Shown: positions 1 through 8,444, counted from the first letter of the stretch. The stretch: 64,000 nt of DNA from Mycolicibacterium sp. ND9-15 (GCF_035918395.1 NZ_CP142362.1:223501-287500); one strand, 5' to 3'. A program made the numbers and translations. Notes: generated by a model not told the origin, from the letters alone.

Positions 1-1458
1 CTCCAGACGGTGTCTCTGACGATGACCACCACCGGCGCCGTCATGATGACGCTGGCCTGGTTGATGTTGGGGCGATTCGCGCTCGGTGACCGGCGCATGT
101 CCCGCAGCCAACTGGACCGGTTGCTGTGGCTCTGGGTGCTGCCGCTGCTGATCGCCCCGCCGATGTACAGCCGAGACGTCTACTCCTATCTGGCGCAGAG
201 CGAGATCGGCGTCAAAGGCCTCGACCCGTACCGGGTCGGTCCGGCGACCGGCCTCGGCCTGGACCACGTGTTCACGCTCTCGGTGCCGAACATGTGGCGC
301 GAGACACCCGCCCCGTACGGGCCGCTGTTCCTGTGGATCGGACAGGGTATCTCCAGGCTGACCGGTGAGAACATCGTGGCCGCGGTGCTGTGTCACCGGT
401 TGATCGTGCTGCTCGGCGTGTGCCTCATCGTCTGGGCGACACCGCGTCTTGCCCGTCGCTGCGGCGTCGCCGAGGTGAGCGCGCTGTGGCTCGGGGCGGC
501 CAACCCGCTACTGATCATGCATCTGGTGGGAGGCATCCACAACGAGGCGCTGATGCTGGGCTTGATGCTCGCCGGCACCGAGTTCGCCCTTCGGGCTGTC
601 GATGCCGCCACACCGCTGCTTCCCAGACCGCTGGCCTGGCCGCAGGACCGCGAGCAATGGGCGCGGTGGCGGCCGCTGGCCACGCTGCTGCTGGGCGTCG
701 TCCTGATCACGCTGTCGTCGCAGGTGAAGCTGCCGTCGCTGCTGGCGCTCGGCTTCGTGGCGATGGCGCTGGCCTGCCGGTGGGGTGGCACCGTCAAGGC
801 GTTCTTCTTGGCCGGTGGCTCGCTGACCGCCGTGTCGGTGGTGGTGATGGCGATCATCGGCTGGGCCAGCGGCCTCGGGTTCGGCTGGCTCAACACGCTG
901 GGCACCGCCAACGTCGTGCGCAGTTGGATGTCGTTACCCACCTTGCTCGCCCTGGGCACCGGTCAGGTCGGCATCCTGCTGGGGCTCGGCGATCACACCA
1001 CCGCGGTACTGGGGCTGACCCGTGCGATCGGCGTCTTCATCATCGCAATCCTCGTGACCTGGCTGCTGCTGGCCGTGCTGCGCGGGCGCCTGCACCCCGT
1101 CGGCGGACTTGGCGTCGCGCTCGGCGTGACCGTGCTCCTGTTCCCGGTCGTCCAGCCCTGGTACGTACTGTGGGCCGTGCTCCCGCTCGCAGCGTGGGCC
1201 ACCCGGCCCGCGTTCCGCAGCACCACGATCGTGGTGACACTGGCAGTGGGCATCTTCGGCCCCACGGCCAACGGCGACCGGTTCACCGTATTTCAGATCC
1301 TGCTCGCCACCGCGGCAAGCACCGTGATCGTGCTCGGGCTCATTCTGCTCACCTACAACAGGCTGCCCTGGCGCAGCGTGACAAGCCCGCCTCCTGACCC
1401 ATCGTCGCCACCGCAGCCACAGCCGGTCCGACCCGACGCCTACGCTGAATCCCCGTGA
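1..1458 (+). CDS. mptB: Alpha-(1->6)-mannopyranosyltransferase MptB, 5'-truncated by the window edge
   Basis: Polytopic GT-C glycosyltransferase that uses polyprenyl-phosphate-mannose on the outer membrane face to extend the alpha-1,6-mannan core of lipomannan (known for the corynebacterial and mycobacterial family). The reading frame is open from base 1, and about 485 codons are visible against nearly 600 in the M. tuberculosis homologue as I recall it, so roughly the first hundred residues lie outside the window. The loop SRDVYSYLAQ (about 55 codons in) holds the acidic residue expected in the first external loop of GT-C enzymes; many hydrophobic helices follow, and the C-terminus ends in a proline-rich tail. 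The stop overlaps the next start as GTGA, so the ABC genes are probably translationally coupled to it. An internal GTG at 10 is not the true start. Confidence 0.85.
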   Translation, partial: LQTVSLTMTTTGAVMMTLAWLMLGRFALGDRRMSRSQLDRLLWLWVLPLLIAPPMYSRDVYSYLAQSEIGVKGLDPYRVGPATGLGLDHVFTLSVPNMWRETPAPYGPLFLWIGQGISRLTGENIVAAVLCHRLIVLLGVCLIVWATPRLARRCGVAEVSALWLGAANPLLIMHLVGGIHNEALMLGLMLAGTEFALRAVDAATPLLPRPLAWPQDREQWARWRPLATLLLGVVLITLSSQVKLPSLLALGFVAMALACRWGGTVKAFFLAGGSLTAVSVVVMAIIGWASGLGFGWLNTLGTANVVRSWMSLPTLLALGTGQVGILLGLGDHTTAVLGLTRAIGVFIIAILVTWLLLAVLRGRLHPVGGLGVALGVTVLLFPVVQPWYVLWAVLPLAAWATRPAFRSTTIVVTLAVGIFGPTANGDRFTVFQILLATAASTVIVLGLILLTYNRLPWRSVTSPPPDPSSPPQPQPVRPDAYAESP

Positions 1459-2411
1459 CCCACCTCGGATCGGGGGGCCCTGACACCCCCGTGGCCACCC
1501 CCGTGCGCCTGAGCGGGGTCAGAAAGCGCTATGGATCGACGGTCGCGGTGGCCAACCTCGACCTCGAGGTACAGGCCGCCGAGGTGTTCGCCCTGCTCGG
1601 CCCCAACGGCGCGGGCAAAACCACCACCGTGGAGATGTGCGAAGGGTTCATCAAACCCGACTCGGGCACCATCGAGATCCTCGGCCTCGACCCGTTCGGC
1701 GACAACGCCAGGGTGCGGGGACGCATCGGCGTGATGTTGCAGGGCGGCGGGGGCTACCCGGCCGCCCGCGCCGGCGAGATGCTGAACCTGGTGGCCTCCT
1801 ACGCGGCCAACCCACTGGACCCGGCATGGCTGATGGACACCCTCGGGCTGACCGAGGCCGCGCGCACCACGTACCGGAGGCTGTCCGGCGGCCAGCAGCA
1901 GCGCCTGGCGCTCGCCTGTGCGGTGGTCGGCCGCCCCGAGCTGGTGTTCCTCGACGAGCCGACGGCCGGGATGGACGCACATGCGCGAATCGTGGTGTGG
2001 GAGTTGATCGATGCGCTACGGCGCGACGGCGTCACCGTGGTGCTGACGACCCATCAACTGACCGAGGCCGAGGAGCTCGCCGACCGCATCATGATCATCG
2101 ACCACGGTCTCGCAGTGGCCACCGGGTCACCCGAGGAACTGATGCGCAGCGGCGCCGAGAACCAGTTACGGTTCCGGGCGCCGCGGATGCTCGATCTGTC
2201 GCTGCTCGTCTCGGCGCTGCCGGAGAGTTATCGGGCGAGCGAGACGGCCCCGGGCGAGTATCTGGTGGAGGGCGCGATCAACCCACAGGTGCTCGCGACG
2301 GTGACGGCATGGTGCGCCCGGCTCGACGTCCTGGCCACCGACATGAGCGTCGAACAACGCAGCCTTGAAGACGTGTTCCTGGACCTGACCGGACGGGAGT
2401 TGCGGCCGTGA
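1455..2411 (+). CDS. ABC-2 type exporter, ATP-binding subunit (Rv1458c-like)
   Basis: Cytoplasmic ATPase subunit of an ABC exporter of the DrrA/multidrug type, 318 residues. Walker A GPNGAGKTT lies at residues 49-57, the signature LSGGQQQR at 143-150, and Walker B LVFLDEPTAGMD at about 163-174, followed by an H-loop in TTHQLTEAEEL. The region after about residue 235 is the C-terminal extension common in this subgroup. It starts with GTG overlapping the mptB stop by 4 nt and overlaps the permease start (GTGA), so the three form one transcription unit. The exported substrate cannot be read from the sequence; the mptB neighbourhood makes an envelope compound possible, but the same pair lies beside ctaA in M. 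tuberculosis. Confidence 0.88.
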   Translation: MTHLGSGGPDTPVATPVRLSGVRKRYGSTVAVANLDLEVQAAEVFALLGPNGAGKTTTVEMCEGFIKPDSGTIEILGLDPFGDNARVRGRIGVMLQGGGGYPAARAGEMLNLVASYAANPLDPAWLMDTLGLTEAARTTYRRLSGGQQQRLALACAVVGRPELVFLDEPTAGMDAHARIVVWELIDALRRDGVTVVLTTHQLTEAEELADRIMIIDHGLAVATGSPEELMRSGAENQLRFRAPRMLDLSLLVSALPESYRASETAPGEYLVEGAINPQVLATVTAWCARLDVLATDMSVEQRSLEDVFLDLTGRELRP

Positions 2412-3184
2412 CGATGAATCGATTTGGGCCGGGTACCTTTTCGCCCGATCCGCGGCCGGCCACCGTGCAGAAGATGCTGGCCGCACAGTTCGCGCTCGAA
2501 CTGCGGTTGCTGCTGCGCAACGGCGAACAACTCCTGCTGACCATGTTCATCCCGATCACGTTGTTGGTCGGGTTGACACTGCTGCCCCTCGGATCGTTCG
2601 GACCGAACCGGGCGGGGACGTTCGTGCCGGCGATCATGGCGCTTGCCGTGATCTCCACGGCGTTCACCGGACAGGCGATCGCCGTGGCGTTCGATCGCCG
2701 CTACGGGGCGCTGAAGCGACTGGGCGCCACGGCGCTCCCGGTGTGGGGCATCATCGCCGGCAAGTCCCTGGCCGTGGTGGCGGTCGTCTTCCTGCAATCG
2801 ATTGTGTTGGGCAGCATCGGGTTTGCGCTCGGCTGGCGACCCCCGCTGGCAGGCCTGGCGCTCGGCGCGGCGGTCATCGCTCTGGGGACGGCGGCTTTCG
2901 CCGCACTGGGACTGCTGCTGGGCGGCACCCTTCGCGCGGAGATCGTGCTCGCCCTGGCCAACCTGCTGTGGTTCGTCTTCGCCGGGCTCGGCGCGCTGAC
3001 GTTGGAGGGTGGCATGGTGCCGTCCTCGGCGCGGTGGGTGGCCCGGCTGACCCCGTCCGGCGCCCTGACCGAAGCACTGTCGCAGGCGATGACGATGTCA
3101 GTGGACTGGTTCGGCCTTCTGGTGCTCGCGGTGTGGGGCGTCGTCGCCGCATTGTGCGCGCTGCGCTGGTTCCGTTTCACCTGA
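2408..3184 (+). CDS. ABC-2 type exporter, permease subunit (Rv1457c-like)
   Basis: Membrane subunit partnering the preceding ATPase, 258 residues with about six hydrophobic segments starting near residue 45 after a cytoplasmic N-terminus, as in ABC-2 permeases. Start is GTG at 2408, overlapping the ATPase stop; an ATG two codons later is an alternative. The 3' end overlaps the convergent gene at 3098-3781 by 87 bp, an unusually long tail-to-tail overlap for this genome. Substrate unknown. Assignment to the ABC-2 family rests on topology and gene pairing rather than a single motif. Confidence 0.82.
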   Translation: MTMNRFGPGTFSPDPRPATVQKMLAAQFALELRLLLRNGEQLLLTMFIPITLLVGLTLLPLGSFGPNRAGTFVPAIMALAVISTAFTGQAIAVAFDRRYGALKRLGATALPVWGIIAGKSLAVVAVVFLQSIVLGSIGFALGWRPPLAGLALGAAVIALGTAAFAALGLLLGGTLRAEIVLALANLLWFVFAGLGALTLEGGMVPSSARWVARLTPSGALTEALSQAMTMSVDWFGLLVLAVWGVVAALCALRWFRFT

Positions 3185-3781
3185 GCGCAACGGCGGCAGG
3201 AGGTATTCGAGCTGCCCGACCTCTTCGATGTTGTGCTTGACCCAGGCGCGCATCTTGTCCCCCGGGAACCGTCGGCGCACGACGTTGTTGACGGCCGAGA
3301 GCAGCGGCGAACGGGCGCCCAGATCCATCACCGTCACGTAGTGCGTACCGTCCGCGCCGGCCGACCAGGTGTTTTCGAGCTGGAAGATCGGAATCCCCGC
3401 CAGCCGCTTGACCAGTCGGATGCCGGTCTCGTCGAGCTTCTCGACGCGCGCGATCTCGTCGATCTTGTACTCGGGCCGCCCGCCGAACGCCTCGACCATG
3501 CGGAAGCGAGCGCCGTCGGCGGCACCGCCACCGAGAGCCGGGCGCGCCAGTTCCCATCGAATGTGATCGATCGGATGCCAGGCGAGATAGCGGTCGATGA
3601 CCTTGCCCCCGTAGACCATCGTCTCGCCGAGATGGGTAAACCAGTCGAGCAGCATCGTGGGGGTGACCCCTGCAAGCGGCCGGTGGTCGATGGTGATGCG
3701 GCGTCTGCCGTGACGATGCTCGAGATACCGCACAGACGCGGTGTCTACGGAGCGCAGCGGATAAAGCACGGGGCGAGCCAT
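3098..3781 (-). CDS. SRPBCC / DAPG-hydrolase-like protein
   Basis: A 227-residue cytoplasmic protein without signal peptide or membrane segment. The central part (YLAWHPIDHIRWE, then KIDEIARVEKLDETGIRLVKR-type strands) resembles the DAPG hydrolase PhlG-like branch of the SRPBCC/Bet v1 superfamily, in which conserved His and Glu residues bind zinc and cleave a C-C bond of acylphloroglucinols; this is a resemblance I recognise, not a proven activity. The start ATG has a perfect AGGAGG five bases upstream (3787-3792). The gene is divergent from a TetR regulator and its promoter region holds one of two matching palindromes, so it is very likely that regulator's target. The C-terminal about 28 codons run over the 3' end of the ABC permease and look low-complexity, so the extension may be recent. 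Confidence 0.6.
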   Translation of the reverse strand: MARPVLYPLRSVDTASVRYLEHRHGRRRITIDHRPLAGVTPTMLLDWFTHLGETMVYGGKVIDRYLAWHPIDHIRWELARPALGGGAADGARFRMVEAFGGRPEYKIDEIARVEKLDETGIRLVKRLAGIPIFQLENTWSAGADGTHYVTVMDLGARSPLLSAVNNVVRRRFPGDKMRAWVKHNIEEVGQLEYLLPPLRSGETEPAQRAQCGDDAPHREHQKAEPVH

Positions 3782-3792
3782 TAGGTCCTCCT

Positions 3793-3812
3793 AAGATACG
3801 GGCCCGTTTCCT
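3793..3812. promoter_or_regulatory. Candidate TetR operator 1
   Basis: Imperfect palindrome AAGATACG-GGCC-CGTTTCCT, directly before the AGGAGG of the minus-strand gene. A minus-strand -10-like TATAGG (complement of 3810-3815) overlaps it, so a bound repressor would cover the transcription start. The same sequence recurs at 3840-3859. Confidence 0.6.
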
Positions 3813-3825
3813 ATAGCGATGACGC

Positions 3826-3831
3826 TAGACT
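3826..3831 (+). promoter_or_regulatory. -10 hexamer of the tetR promoter
   Basis: TAGACT; a transcript would begin near 3838, immediately before operator 2, leaving a short leader with a GGGAG ribosome site before the ATG at 3873. Confidence 0.45.
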
Positions 3832-3839
3832 CGCCGCAT

Positions 3840-3859
3840 AAGATACGCAATCGTTTCTT
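3840..3859. promoter_or_regulatory. Candidate TetR operator 2
   Basis: AAGATACG-CAAT-CGTTTCTT, matching operator 1 at 15 of 16 arm positions, with its centre 47 bp away. It lies between the tetR -10 box and start codon, suggesting autorepression. Its position also argues against the upstream alternative tetR start at 3819. Confidence 0.6.
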
Positions 3860-3872
3860 CGAGGGAGTGTCG

Positions 3873-4442
3873 ATGCCACGTCGACGCGGCGAAGAACTCG
3901 ACGCGGCCATCCGTGACGCGGCCCTCGACCTCCTCGCCCGGCACGGTCCGGCCGGCGTCACGATGGAGGCCGTTGCCGCGGCGGCACGCACGAGCAAGCC
4001 CGTGCTCTACCGGCGCTGGCCGGACGCGACAGCACTGTTGCGCGGCACTTTGATCGGCGTCGCCACCGCCGCGATCCCGCATGAGGACACCGGCAGTTAC
4101 CGCAGCGACATGCTCGCGGTACTGCGCGGATGGGCGGCGCTGTTCACCGGCCCTCGAGGCGCGGTCGTCCGGGCAGCGGTCGCGGCGGGCTCTCACGATC
4201 CGGAGCTGACCGAGGCGTTTCGCGACGGCGTCATCGGCTGGCGCAAGAAGGAGATGGCCGCGTTGCTCGCCCGGGGCGTCGAACGCGGCGACGTGCGTGC
4301 CGACGTGCCGGTCGAGATCGCGCGCGAGTTGGGGCAGAGCGTGCTGTGGCACCGGTTGCTGATCACCGGCGATAGCATCGACGACGACCTGGTCGTCCAA
4401 CTGGTCGACGAGGTGCTGGTGCCGTTCGTCTCGCCGCGGTAG
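3873..4442 (+). CDS. TetR/AcrR family transcriptional regulator
   Basis: A 189-residue one-component repressor. The N-terminal helix-turn-helix occupies about residues 10-55: AALDLLARHGPAGVTMEAVA followed by the recognition-helix region TSKPVLYRRWPDATALL; the remainder is the helical ligand-binding and dimerisation domain. The start was set at ATG 3873 (GGGAG about 7 nt upstream) because a longer frame from 3819 would place operator 2 within coding sequence. It is divergent from the SRPBCC/DAPG-hydrolase-like gene, and two copies of a 20-bp palindrome lie between them, so it probably represses both. In the gene order I recall for M. tuberculosis the permease is followed directly by ctaA, so this gene pair looks inserted. 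Confidence 0.85.
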   Translation: MPRRRGEELDAAIRDAALDLLARHGPAGVTMEAVAAAARTSKPVLYRRWPDATALLRGTLIGVATAAIPHEDTGSYRSDMLAVLRGWAALFTGPRGAVVRAAVAAGSHDPELTEAFRDGVIGWRKKEMAALLARGVERGDVRADVPVEIARELGQSVLWHRLLITGDSIDDDLVVQLVDEVLVPFVSPR

Positions 4443-4481
4443 GCGCAGCACCCGCTACTACGGCCTGTAGTTGCTCTGCTC

Positions 4482-4487
4482 TACGAT
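4482..4487 (+). promoter_or_regulatory. -10 hexamer for leaderless ctaA
   Basis: TACGAT, 7 nt before the GTG at 4495; no ribosome site is present, so transcription probably starts at the start codon. Confidence 0.5.
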
Positions 4488-4494
4488 CGAATTC

Positions 4495-5445
4495 GTGCGA
4501 CGCGCCTTTCTGCGGCTGGTCGATCTGCTGCCGCTGCCCAGCCTGCGGACCCAGCGCGTCATCGCGTTTCTCGTCATCTTGACCCAGGGCGGCATCTCGG
4601 TCACCGGAGCGATCGTGCGCGTCACCGCGTCCGGATTGGGCTGCCCGACCTGGCCGCAGTGCTTCCCGGGCAGTTTCACGCCGGTGCCGGTCGCCGAGGT
4701 GCATTTGGTGCATCAGGCGGTCGAGTTCGGCAACCGGATGGTCACCTTCCTCGTCGTGATCACCGCAGCGGCGGCGGTGCTGGCGGTGACGAGGGCCCGC
4801 CGGCGCCGCGAGGTGCTCGTCTACGCCTGGCTGATGCCCGCGTCGACGGTGGTGCAGGCGGTGATCGGCGGCATCACGGTGCTGACGGGGCTGCTGTGGT
4901 GGACGGTCGCCATCCACCTGCTGACGTCGATGACCATGGTCTGGCTGTCGGTGCTGCTGTTCGTCAAGGTCGGCGAGCCCGACGACGGAGTCGTCGTCCG
5001 GCGTGCGCCCAAGCAGTTGCGACAATTGGCGCTGCTCAGCGCCGTGGCGCTGGGCGCCGTCCTGGTGACGGGAACACTGGTGACCGGGGCGGGCCCGCAT
5101 GCCGGAGACAAGAGCGTCGACCGCACGATCCACCGGCTGCAAGTCCAGATCACCACGTTGGCGCACATGCACTCGGCCTTGATGGTGGCTTATCTGTCGC
5201 TGCTCGTCGGGCTGGGCTTCGGGCTCCTGGCGGTGCACGCGCCGCGGCCTGTGTTGGTGCGCCTCGGCGTCCTGGTCCCTCTAGTGATGGCCCAGGGCCT
5301 GGTCGGCGTCGTCCAGTTCTTCACCGGTGTGCCCGCCGCGTTGGTGGCCGTACACGTCGCGGGCGCCGCGGCCTGTACCGCGGCCACCGCTGCGCTATGG
5401 GCGTCGATGCGAGAGCGGGCCGAGCCCGAGCCGGTCGAGAGCTGA
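4495..5445 (+). CDS. ctaA: Heme A synthase CtaA (COX15 family)
   Basis: Integral membrane monooxygenase that converts heme O to heme A for the aa3 cytochrome c oxidase, after CtaB. At 316 residues with about eight membrane helices it matches the actinobacterial type. Conserved heme-ligand histidines appear in HLVHQAVEFGNR, in IHLLTS, in IHRLQ/THLAHMHS-like stretch (residues about 207-230) and in VAVHVAGAAA near the C-terminus; the cysteine-bearing loop GLGCPTWPQCFPG is typical of the first half. Start GTG 4495 was chosen over TTG 4471 because a -10 box sits 7 nt upstream (leaderless) and the length then fits the family. The 3' end overlaps the convergent ATP-grasp gene by 51 bp. Confidence 0.9.
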   Translation: MRRAFLRLVDLLPLPSLRTQRVIAFLVILTQGGISVTGAIVRVTASGLGCPTWPQCFPGSFTPVPVAEVHLVHQAVEFGNRMVTFLVVITAAAAVLAVTRARRRREVLVYAWLMPASTVVQAVIGGITVLTGLLWWTVAIHLLTSMTMVWLSVLLFVKVGEPDDGVVVRRAPKQLRQLALLSAVALGAVLVTGTLVTGAGPHAGDKSVDRTIHRLQVQITTLAHMHSALMVAYLSLLVGLGFGLLAVHAPRPVLVRLGVLVPLVMAQGLVGVVQFFTGVPAALVAVHVAGAAACTAATAALWASMRERAEPEPVES

Positions 5446-6345
5446 CTCGACGCCGAGGGCAAACGCACGCTGCTGGCGCTCCCGCGTGTCGGCGTCCAGT
5501 TGCGCCCAGCCGAGCGACGGCTCGACCAACTCGACCTCCAACACTCGTGGGTCGTCGCGGCCGCCGATGATGTCCACCCGCGCGTACAGCAGTTCCTCGG
5601 TCACGGTGTCGAGGTTGGCGGCCACCGCGGCCAGCGCTTGGTGACCGATGTCCCACAGCTCGAAGTCGGGTTCGACGGGACAAAGCGTCTCTTCTGCATA
5701 GGTGCCCGACTCGTCGAACTCCGGGGCATCACCGGACCCTCGCAAGATCGGGCCCTTCGCGAACGCGTGAGACTGCACACCGGCGACGAACACCAGCGCG
5801 GTCTCGCCCTCCTCGATCCGCGGGTCATATGGCTGCACCAGCACCGTCCGACCCGAGGCCTGCAACTTCGCCGCATGCCGCCGGGCATCGTCTCGGTCGG
5901 AAAACCGCAACGTGTCCACCGATCCCGCGCCGACAGCGGGTTTGACCACGATCTCGGCGACCTCGGCGTGCTTCGGCAGCCGCACCGTCGCACCCGGGGC
6001 GAAAAACCGGCTCGGCACGATCGGCACACCCGCATCGGCAAGGTCGGCGAGGTAGCGCTTGTCGGTGTTCCACCGCACCACGTTCGGCGGGTTGAGTAGG
6101 TTGCGGACCCGTTCCGTCCAACCGAGGAACTCGTCGAGCCGCTCGGCGTAGTCCCACGTCGCACGCAGGATCACCAGGTCCGCCTGCAGCGTGGCCGGGT
6201 CGTCCCAGGACAGCCAGCGGGCATGTAACCCGCGCTTGCCCAGCGCCGCGACCAGGCCGGCGTCGTCCCCATCACCCTCCGGCAGCGCCGGGCATCCGGC
6301 CAACACGATGCGCGGATGGAACACATCAGGCCTGGCGAGCTTCAC
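5395..6345 (-). CDS. ATP-grasp domain protein (Rv1455-like position)
   Basis: A 316-residue soluble protein with the ATP-grasp fold. The N-terminal third (residues about 11-100) is a pre-ATP-grasp domain with ADLVILRATWDYAERLDEF; the lysine of EIVVKPAVGAGSVDTLRF, the hinge TVLVQPYDPRIEEGETALVF, and C-terminal VDIIGGRDDPRVLEVELVEPS (Mg-binding E and N-like positions) follow the family order. Closest in style to RimK/DcsG-type ligases that join a carboxylate to an amine; the substrate is not apparent. GTG start, with a TATCCT -10 box 7 nt upstream (leaderless), divergent from qor with 29 bp between starts, and convergent with ctaA, overlapping it by 51 bp. Confidence 0.75.
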   Translation of the reverse strand: MKLARPDVFHPRIVLAGCPALPEGDGDDAGLVAALGKRGLHARWLSWDDPATLQADLVILRATWDYAERLDEFLGWTERVRNLLNPPNVVRWNTDKRYLADLADAGVPIVPSRFFAPGATVRLPKHAEVAEIVVKPAVGAGSVDTLRFSDRDDARRHAAKLQASGRTVLVQPYDPRIEEGETALVFVAGVQSHAFAKGPILRGSGDAPEFDESGTYAEETLCPVEPDFELWDIGHQALAAVAANLDTVTEELLYARVDIIGGRDDPRVLEVELVEPSLGWAQLDADTRERQQRAFALGVESALDRLGLGPLSHRRP

Positions 6346-6352
6346 GAGAGCC

Positions 6353-6358
6353 AGGATA
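6353..6358 (-). promoter_or_regulatory. -10 hexamer for leaderless ATP-grasp gene
   Basis: TATCCT on the minus strand, 7 nt before the GTG at 6345. It lies just upstream of the qor ribosome site (GGGAGGA, 6361-6367), so the two divergent promoters must overlap. Confidence 0.5.
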
Positions 6359-6374
6359 TTGGGAGGATGGAAAC

Positions 6375-7346
6375 ATGCACGCCATCGAAGTCGCCGAGAC
6401 CGGCGGACCCGAAGTCCTCACCTACGTCGAGAAGCCGCAGCCAACGCCGGGCGCGGGCGAGGTGCTCATCAAGGCCGAAGCCATCGGCGTCAACTTCCTC
6501 GACACCTACTTCCGGTCGGGCCAGTACCCGCGCGAGACGCCGTTCATCGTCGGCAACGAGGTGTGCGGCACGGTGGAGGCGGTCGGCGAAGACGTCGCCG
6601 CGCTGCGGGTCGGCGACCGTGTCGTCACCGCCCAGGCGAACGGCGCCTACGCCGAATACAGCGTTGCCCCAGCGGATTTCGCCGCCTACGTACCGGACGG
6701 GGTGAGCCCCGAGGCGGCCGCCGCATCCCTGCTCAAGGGCATGACCGCACACTACCTGATCAAGTCGCTGTATCCGGTGCAGCAGGGCGACTCCGTGCTG
6801 GTGCACGCGGGCGCCGGTGGTGTGGGCCTCATCCTCACCCAGTGGGCGACCAGCATGGCGGTGCGCGTCATCACCACCGTCTCGACTCCGGAGAAGGCCG
6901 AACTGTCGCGTCAGGCCGGCGCGGTCAGAGTGCTCGACTACCCGACCGACGCCGCCGCGTTCGGCACCGAGATCAAGGAGATGACCGACGGCGGGGTCGC
7001 TGCCGTGTACGACGGCGTAGGTGCGGCCACGTTCGACGCCAGCCTCGCCAGCCTCGCGGTGCGGGGCACGCTGGCTTTGTTCGGCGCGTCCAGCGGTCCG
7101 GTCCCGGCGTTCGATCCGCAACGGCTCAACGCGGCGGGCTCGCTGTTCCTGACCCGGCCGACGTTGGTGCACTACACCCGTACTGCCGACGAGTTCGCCT
7201 GGCGGGCGGGCGAACTGCTCGACGCGATCGCCTCGGGCACGCTGAGAATCACGGTCAGCGAACGGTATCGGCTCGAAGACGCCGAACAGGCCCACCGCGA
7301 TTTGCAGGGCCGCAAGACCGTCGGTTCGGTGGTGTTGGTGCCCTAG
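6375..7346 (+). CDS. qor: Zinc-independent quinone oxidoreductase (MDR family, Qor)
   Basis: NADPH-dependent quinone reductase of the medium-chain dehydrogenase superfamily, 323 residues. The GroES-like domain covers the first 120 residues (NFLDTYFRSGQYP, then VGNEVCGTVEAVG), and the nucleotide-binding Rossmann motif is AGAGGVG at 145-151. The catalytic-zinc cysteine cluster of alcohol dehydrogenases is missing, as expected for quinone oxidoreductases. GGGAGGA lies 7 nt before the ATG. It sits between the heme A genes in the same arrangement as Rv1454c, though no biochemical link to heme A synthesis is known to me. Confidence 0.88.
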   Translation: MHAIEVAETGGPEVLTYVEKPQPTPGAGEVLIKAEAIGVNFLDTYFRSGQYPRETPFIVGNEVCGTVEAVGEDVAALRVGDRVVTAQANGAYAEYSVAPADFAAYVPDGVSPEAAAASLLKGMTAHYLIKSLYPVQQGDSVLVHAGAGGVGLILTQWATSMAVRVITTVSTPEKAELSRQAGAVRVLDYPTDAAAFGTEIKEMTDGGVAAVYDGVGAATFDASLASLAVRGTLALFGASSGPVPAFDPQRLNAAGSLFLTRPTLVHYTRTADEFAWRAGELLDAIASGTLRITVSERYRLEDAEQAHRDLQGRKTVGSVVLVP

Positions 7347-7354
7347 CGCAGGCG

Positions 7355-8311
7355 TTAGAACACCGTCGGCAGCGCCAGCACCGAGTCGATCGCGAGGGCC
7401 AGGAAGACGACGGCGAGGTAGTTGTTCGACTGCAGGAACAACCGCAGCGGTTTGACGGTTTCGCCGCGGCGTACCCCGTTGTAGAGCTGGTGCGCCATCG
7501 CCAGGAACCACGCGCCGGCCAGCAGCGCGACCGCCGCGTACAGCCAGCCGGTCGCAATCGTCAGCGCCAGCGTGGCGGCCACGGTCAGCCATGTGTAGAT
7601 CAGGATCTGTTTGGTGACCTGTCGCTCGGTGGCGACGGCGGGCAGCATCGGCACGCCTGCGGCGCGGTAGTCATCCTTGTACTTCATAGCCAGCGCCCAG
7701 GTGTGTGGCGGTGTCCAGAAGAAGATGATCGCGAACATCACCAGAGCGGGCCACGCGATCGTTCCGGTGACAGCGGACCAGCCGATCATCACCGGCATGC
7801 AACCGGCGGCGCCCCCCCACACCACGTTCTGAGAGGTGCGGCGCTTGAGCAACAGCGTGTAGACCAGGACGTAGAACGCGATCGTCGCGCCGGCGAGATG
7901 GGCCGACAACATGTTCGTGGTCCACCACAACCAGAAGAACGATCCGACGGACAGGGCCAGCCCGAACACCAAGGCGTGGCTGCGCGGAACCGTGGCCCGC
8001 GCCAGCGGCCTGCGCTCGGTGCGCTTCATGACCTTGTCGATGTCGGCGTCGGCCACACAGTTCAGCGCATTGGCGCCGCCCGCCGCCAGCAGCCCGCCGA
8101 CCAGTGTGTTCAGGATCAACAGCGGGTCGGCGGTACCGCGGTTGGCCAGGAGCATGGCCGGGATCGTGGTGACCAGGAGCAATTCGATGACCCGCGGCTT
8201 GGTCAGCGAGACATAGCCGAGGATGCTGTCGCGGATTCGCGTCCGGAGCCGCCCCGACGGCGACATCCGATCAGGCGCCCCGTCGACGAGGTGACCTTCG
8301 CGAACTCTCAC
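7355..8311 (-). CDS. ctaB: Protoheme IX farnesyltransferase (heme O synthase) CtaB
   Basis: Membrane prenyltransferase that adds farnesyl diphosphate to protoheme to make heme O, the substrate of CtaA. 318 residues with about nine helices. The two aspartate-rich motifs of the UbiA superfamily are seen: [15 protein letters not shown] (N84, D88, D92) and [12 protein letters not shown] in the second half. Start GTG 8311 was chosen because AGGAG sits 7 nt upstream; a longer open frame to 8437 has no ribosome site and adds a non-conserved arginine-rich stretch. Divergent from tkt, with about 190 bp between; the gene ends 8 bp after the qor stop, tail to tail. Confidence 0.92.
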   Translation of the reverse strand: MRVREGHLVDGAPDRMSPSGRLRTRIRDSILGYVSLTKPRVIELLLVTTIPAMLLANRGTADPLLILNTLVGGLLAAGGANALNCVADADIDKVMKRTERRPLARATVPRSHALVFGLALSVGSFFWLWWTTNMLSAHLAGATIAFYVLVYTLLLKRRTSQNVVWGGAAGCMPVMIGWSAVTGTIAWPALVMFAIIFFWTPPHTWALAMKYKDDYRAAGVPMLPAVATERQVTKQILIYTWLTVAATLALTIATGWLYAAVALLAGAWFLAMAHQLYNGVRRGETVKPLRLFLQSNNYLAVVFLALAIDSVLALPTVF

Positions 8312-8444
8312 GCAGTTACTCCTGTCGGAATGTCGTAGCCCGGGGGCTTCTACTACAGACGATGGTAGACCGCGCGCCGACGCCGGCCTAACCCTCCCCG
8401 GCATCGTGGCCCCAAGCGGCCTGCATCGAAAGGCCATCCGGCAC

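Noticed and set aside
3819..3872. Longer tetR start at 3819
   Set aside because: It would put operator 2 inside the coding sequence and lacks a ribosome site; ATG 3873 has one.
8312..8437. N-terminal extension of CtaB
   Set aside because: AGGAG before GTG 8311 and family length support the shorter protein.
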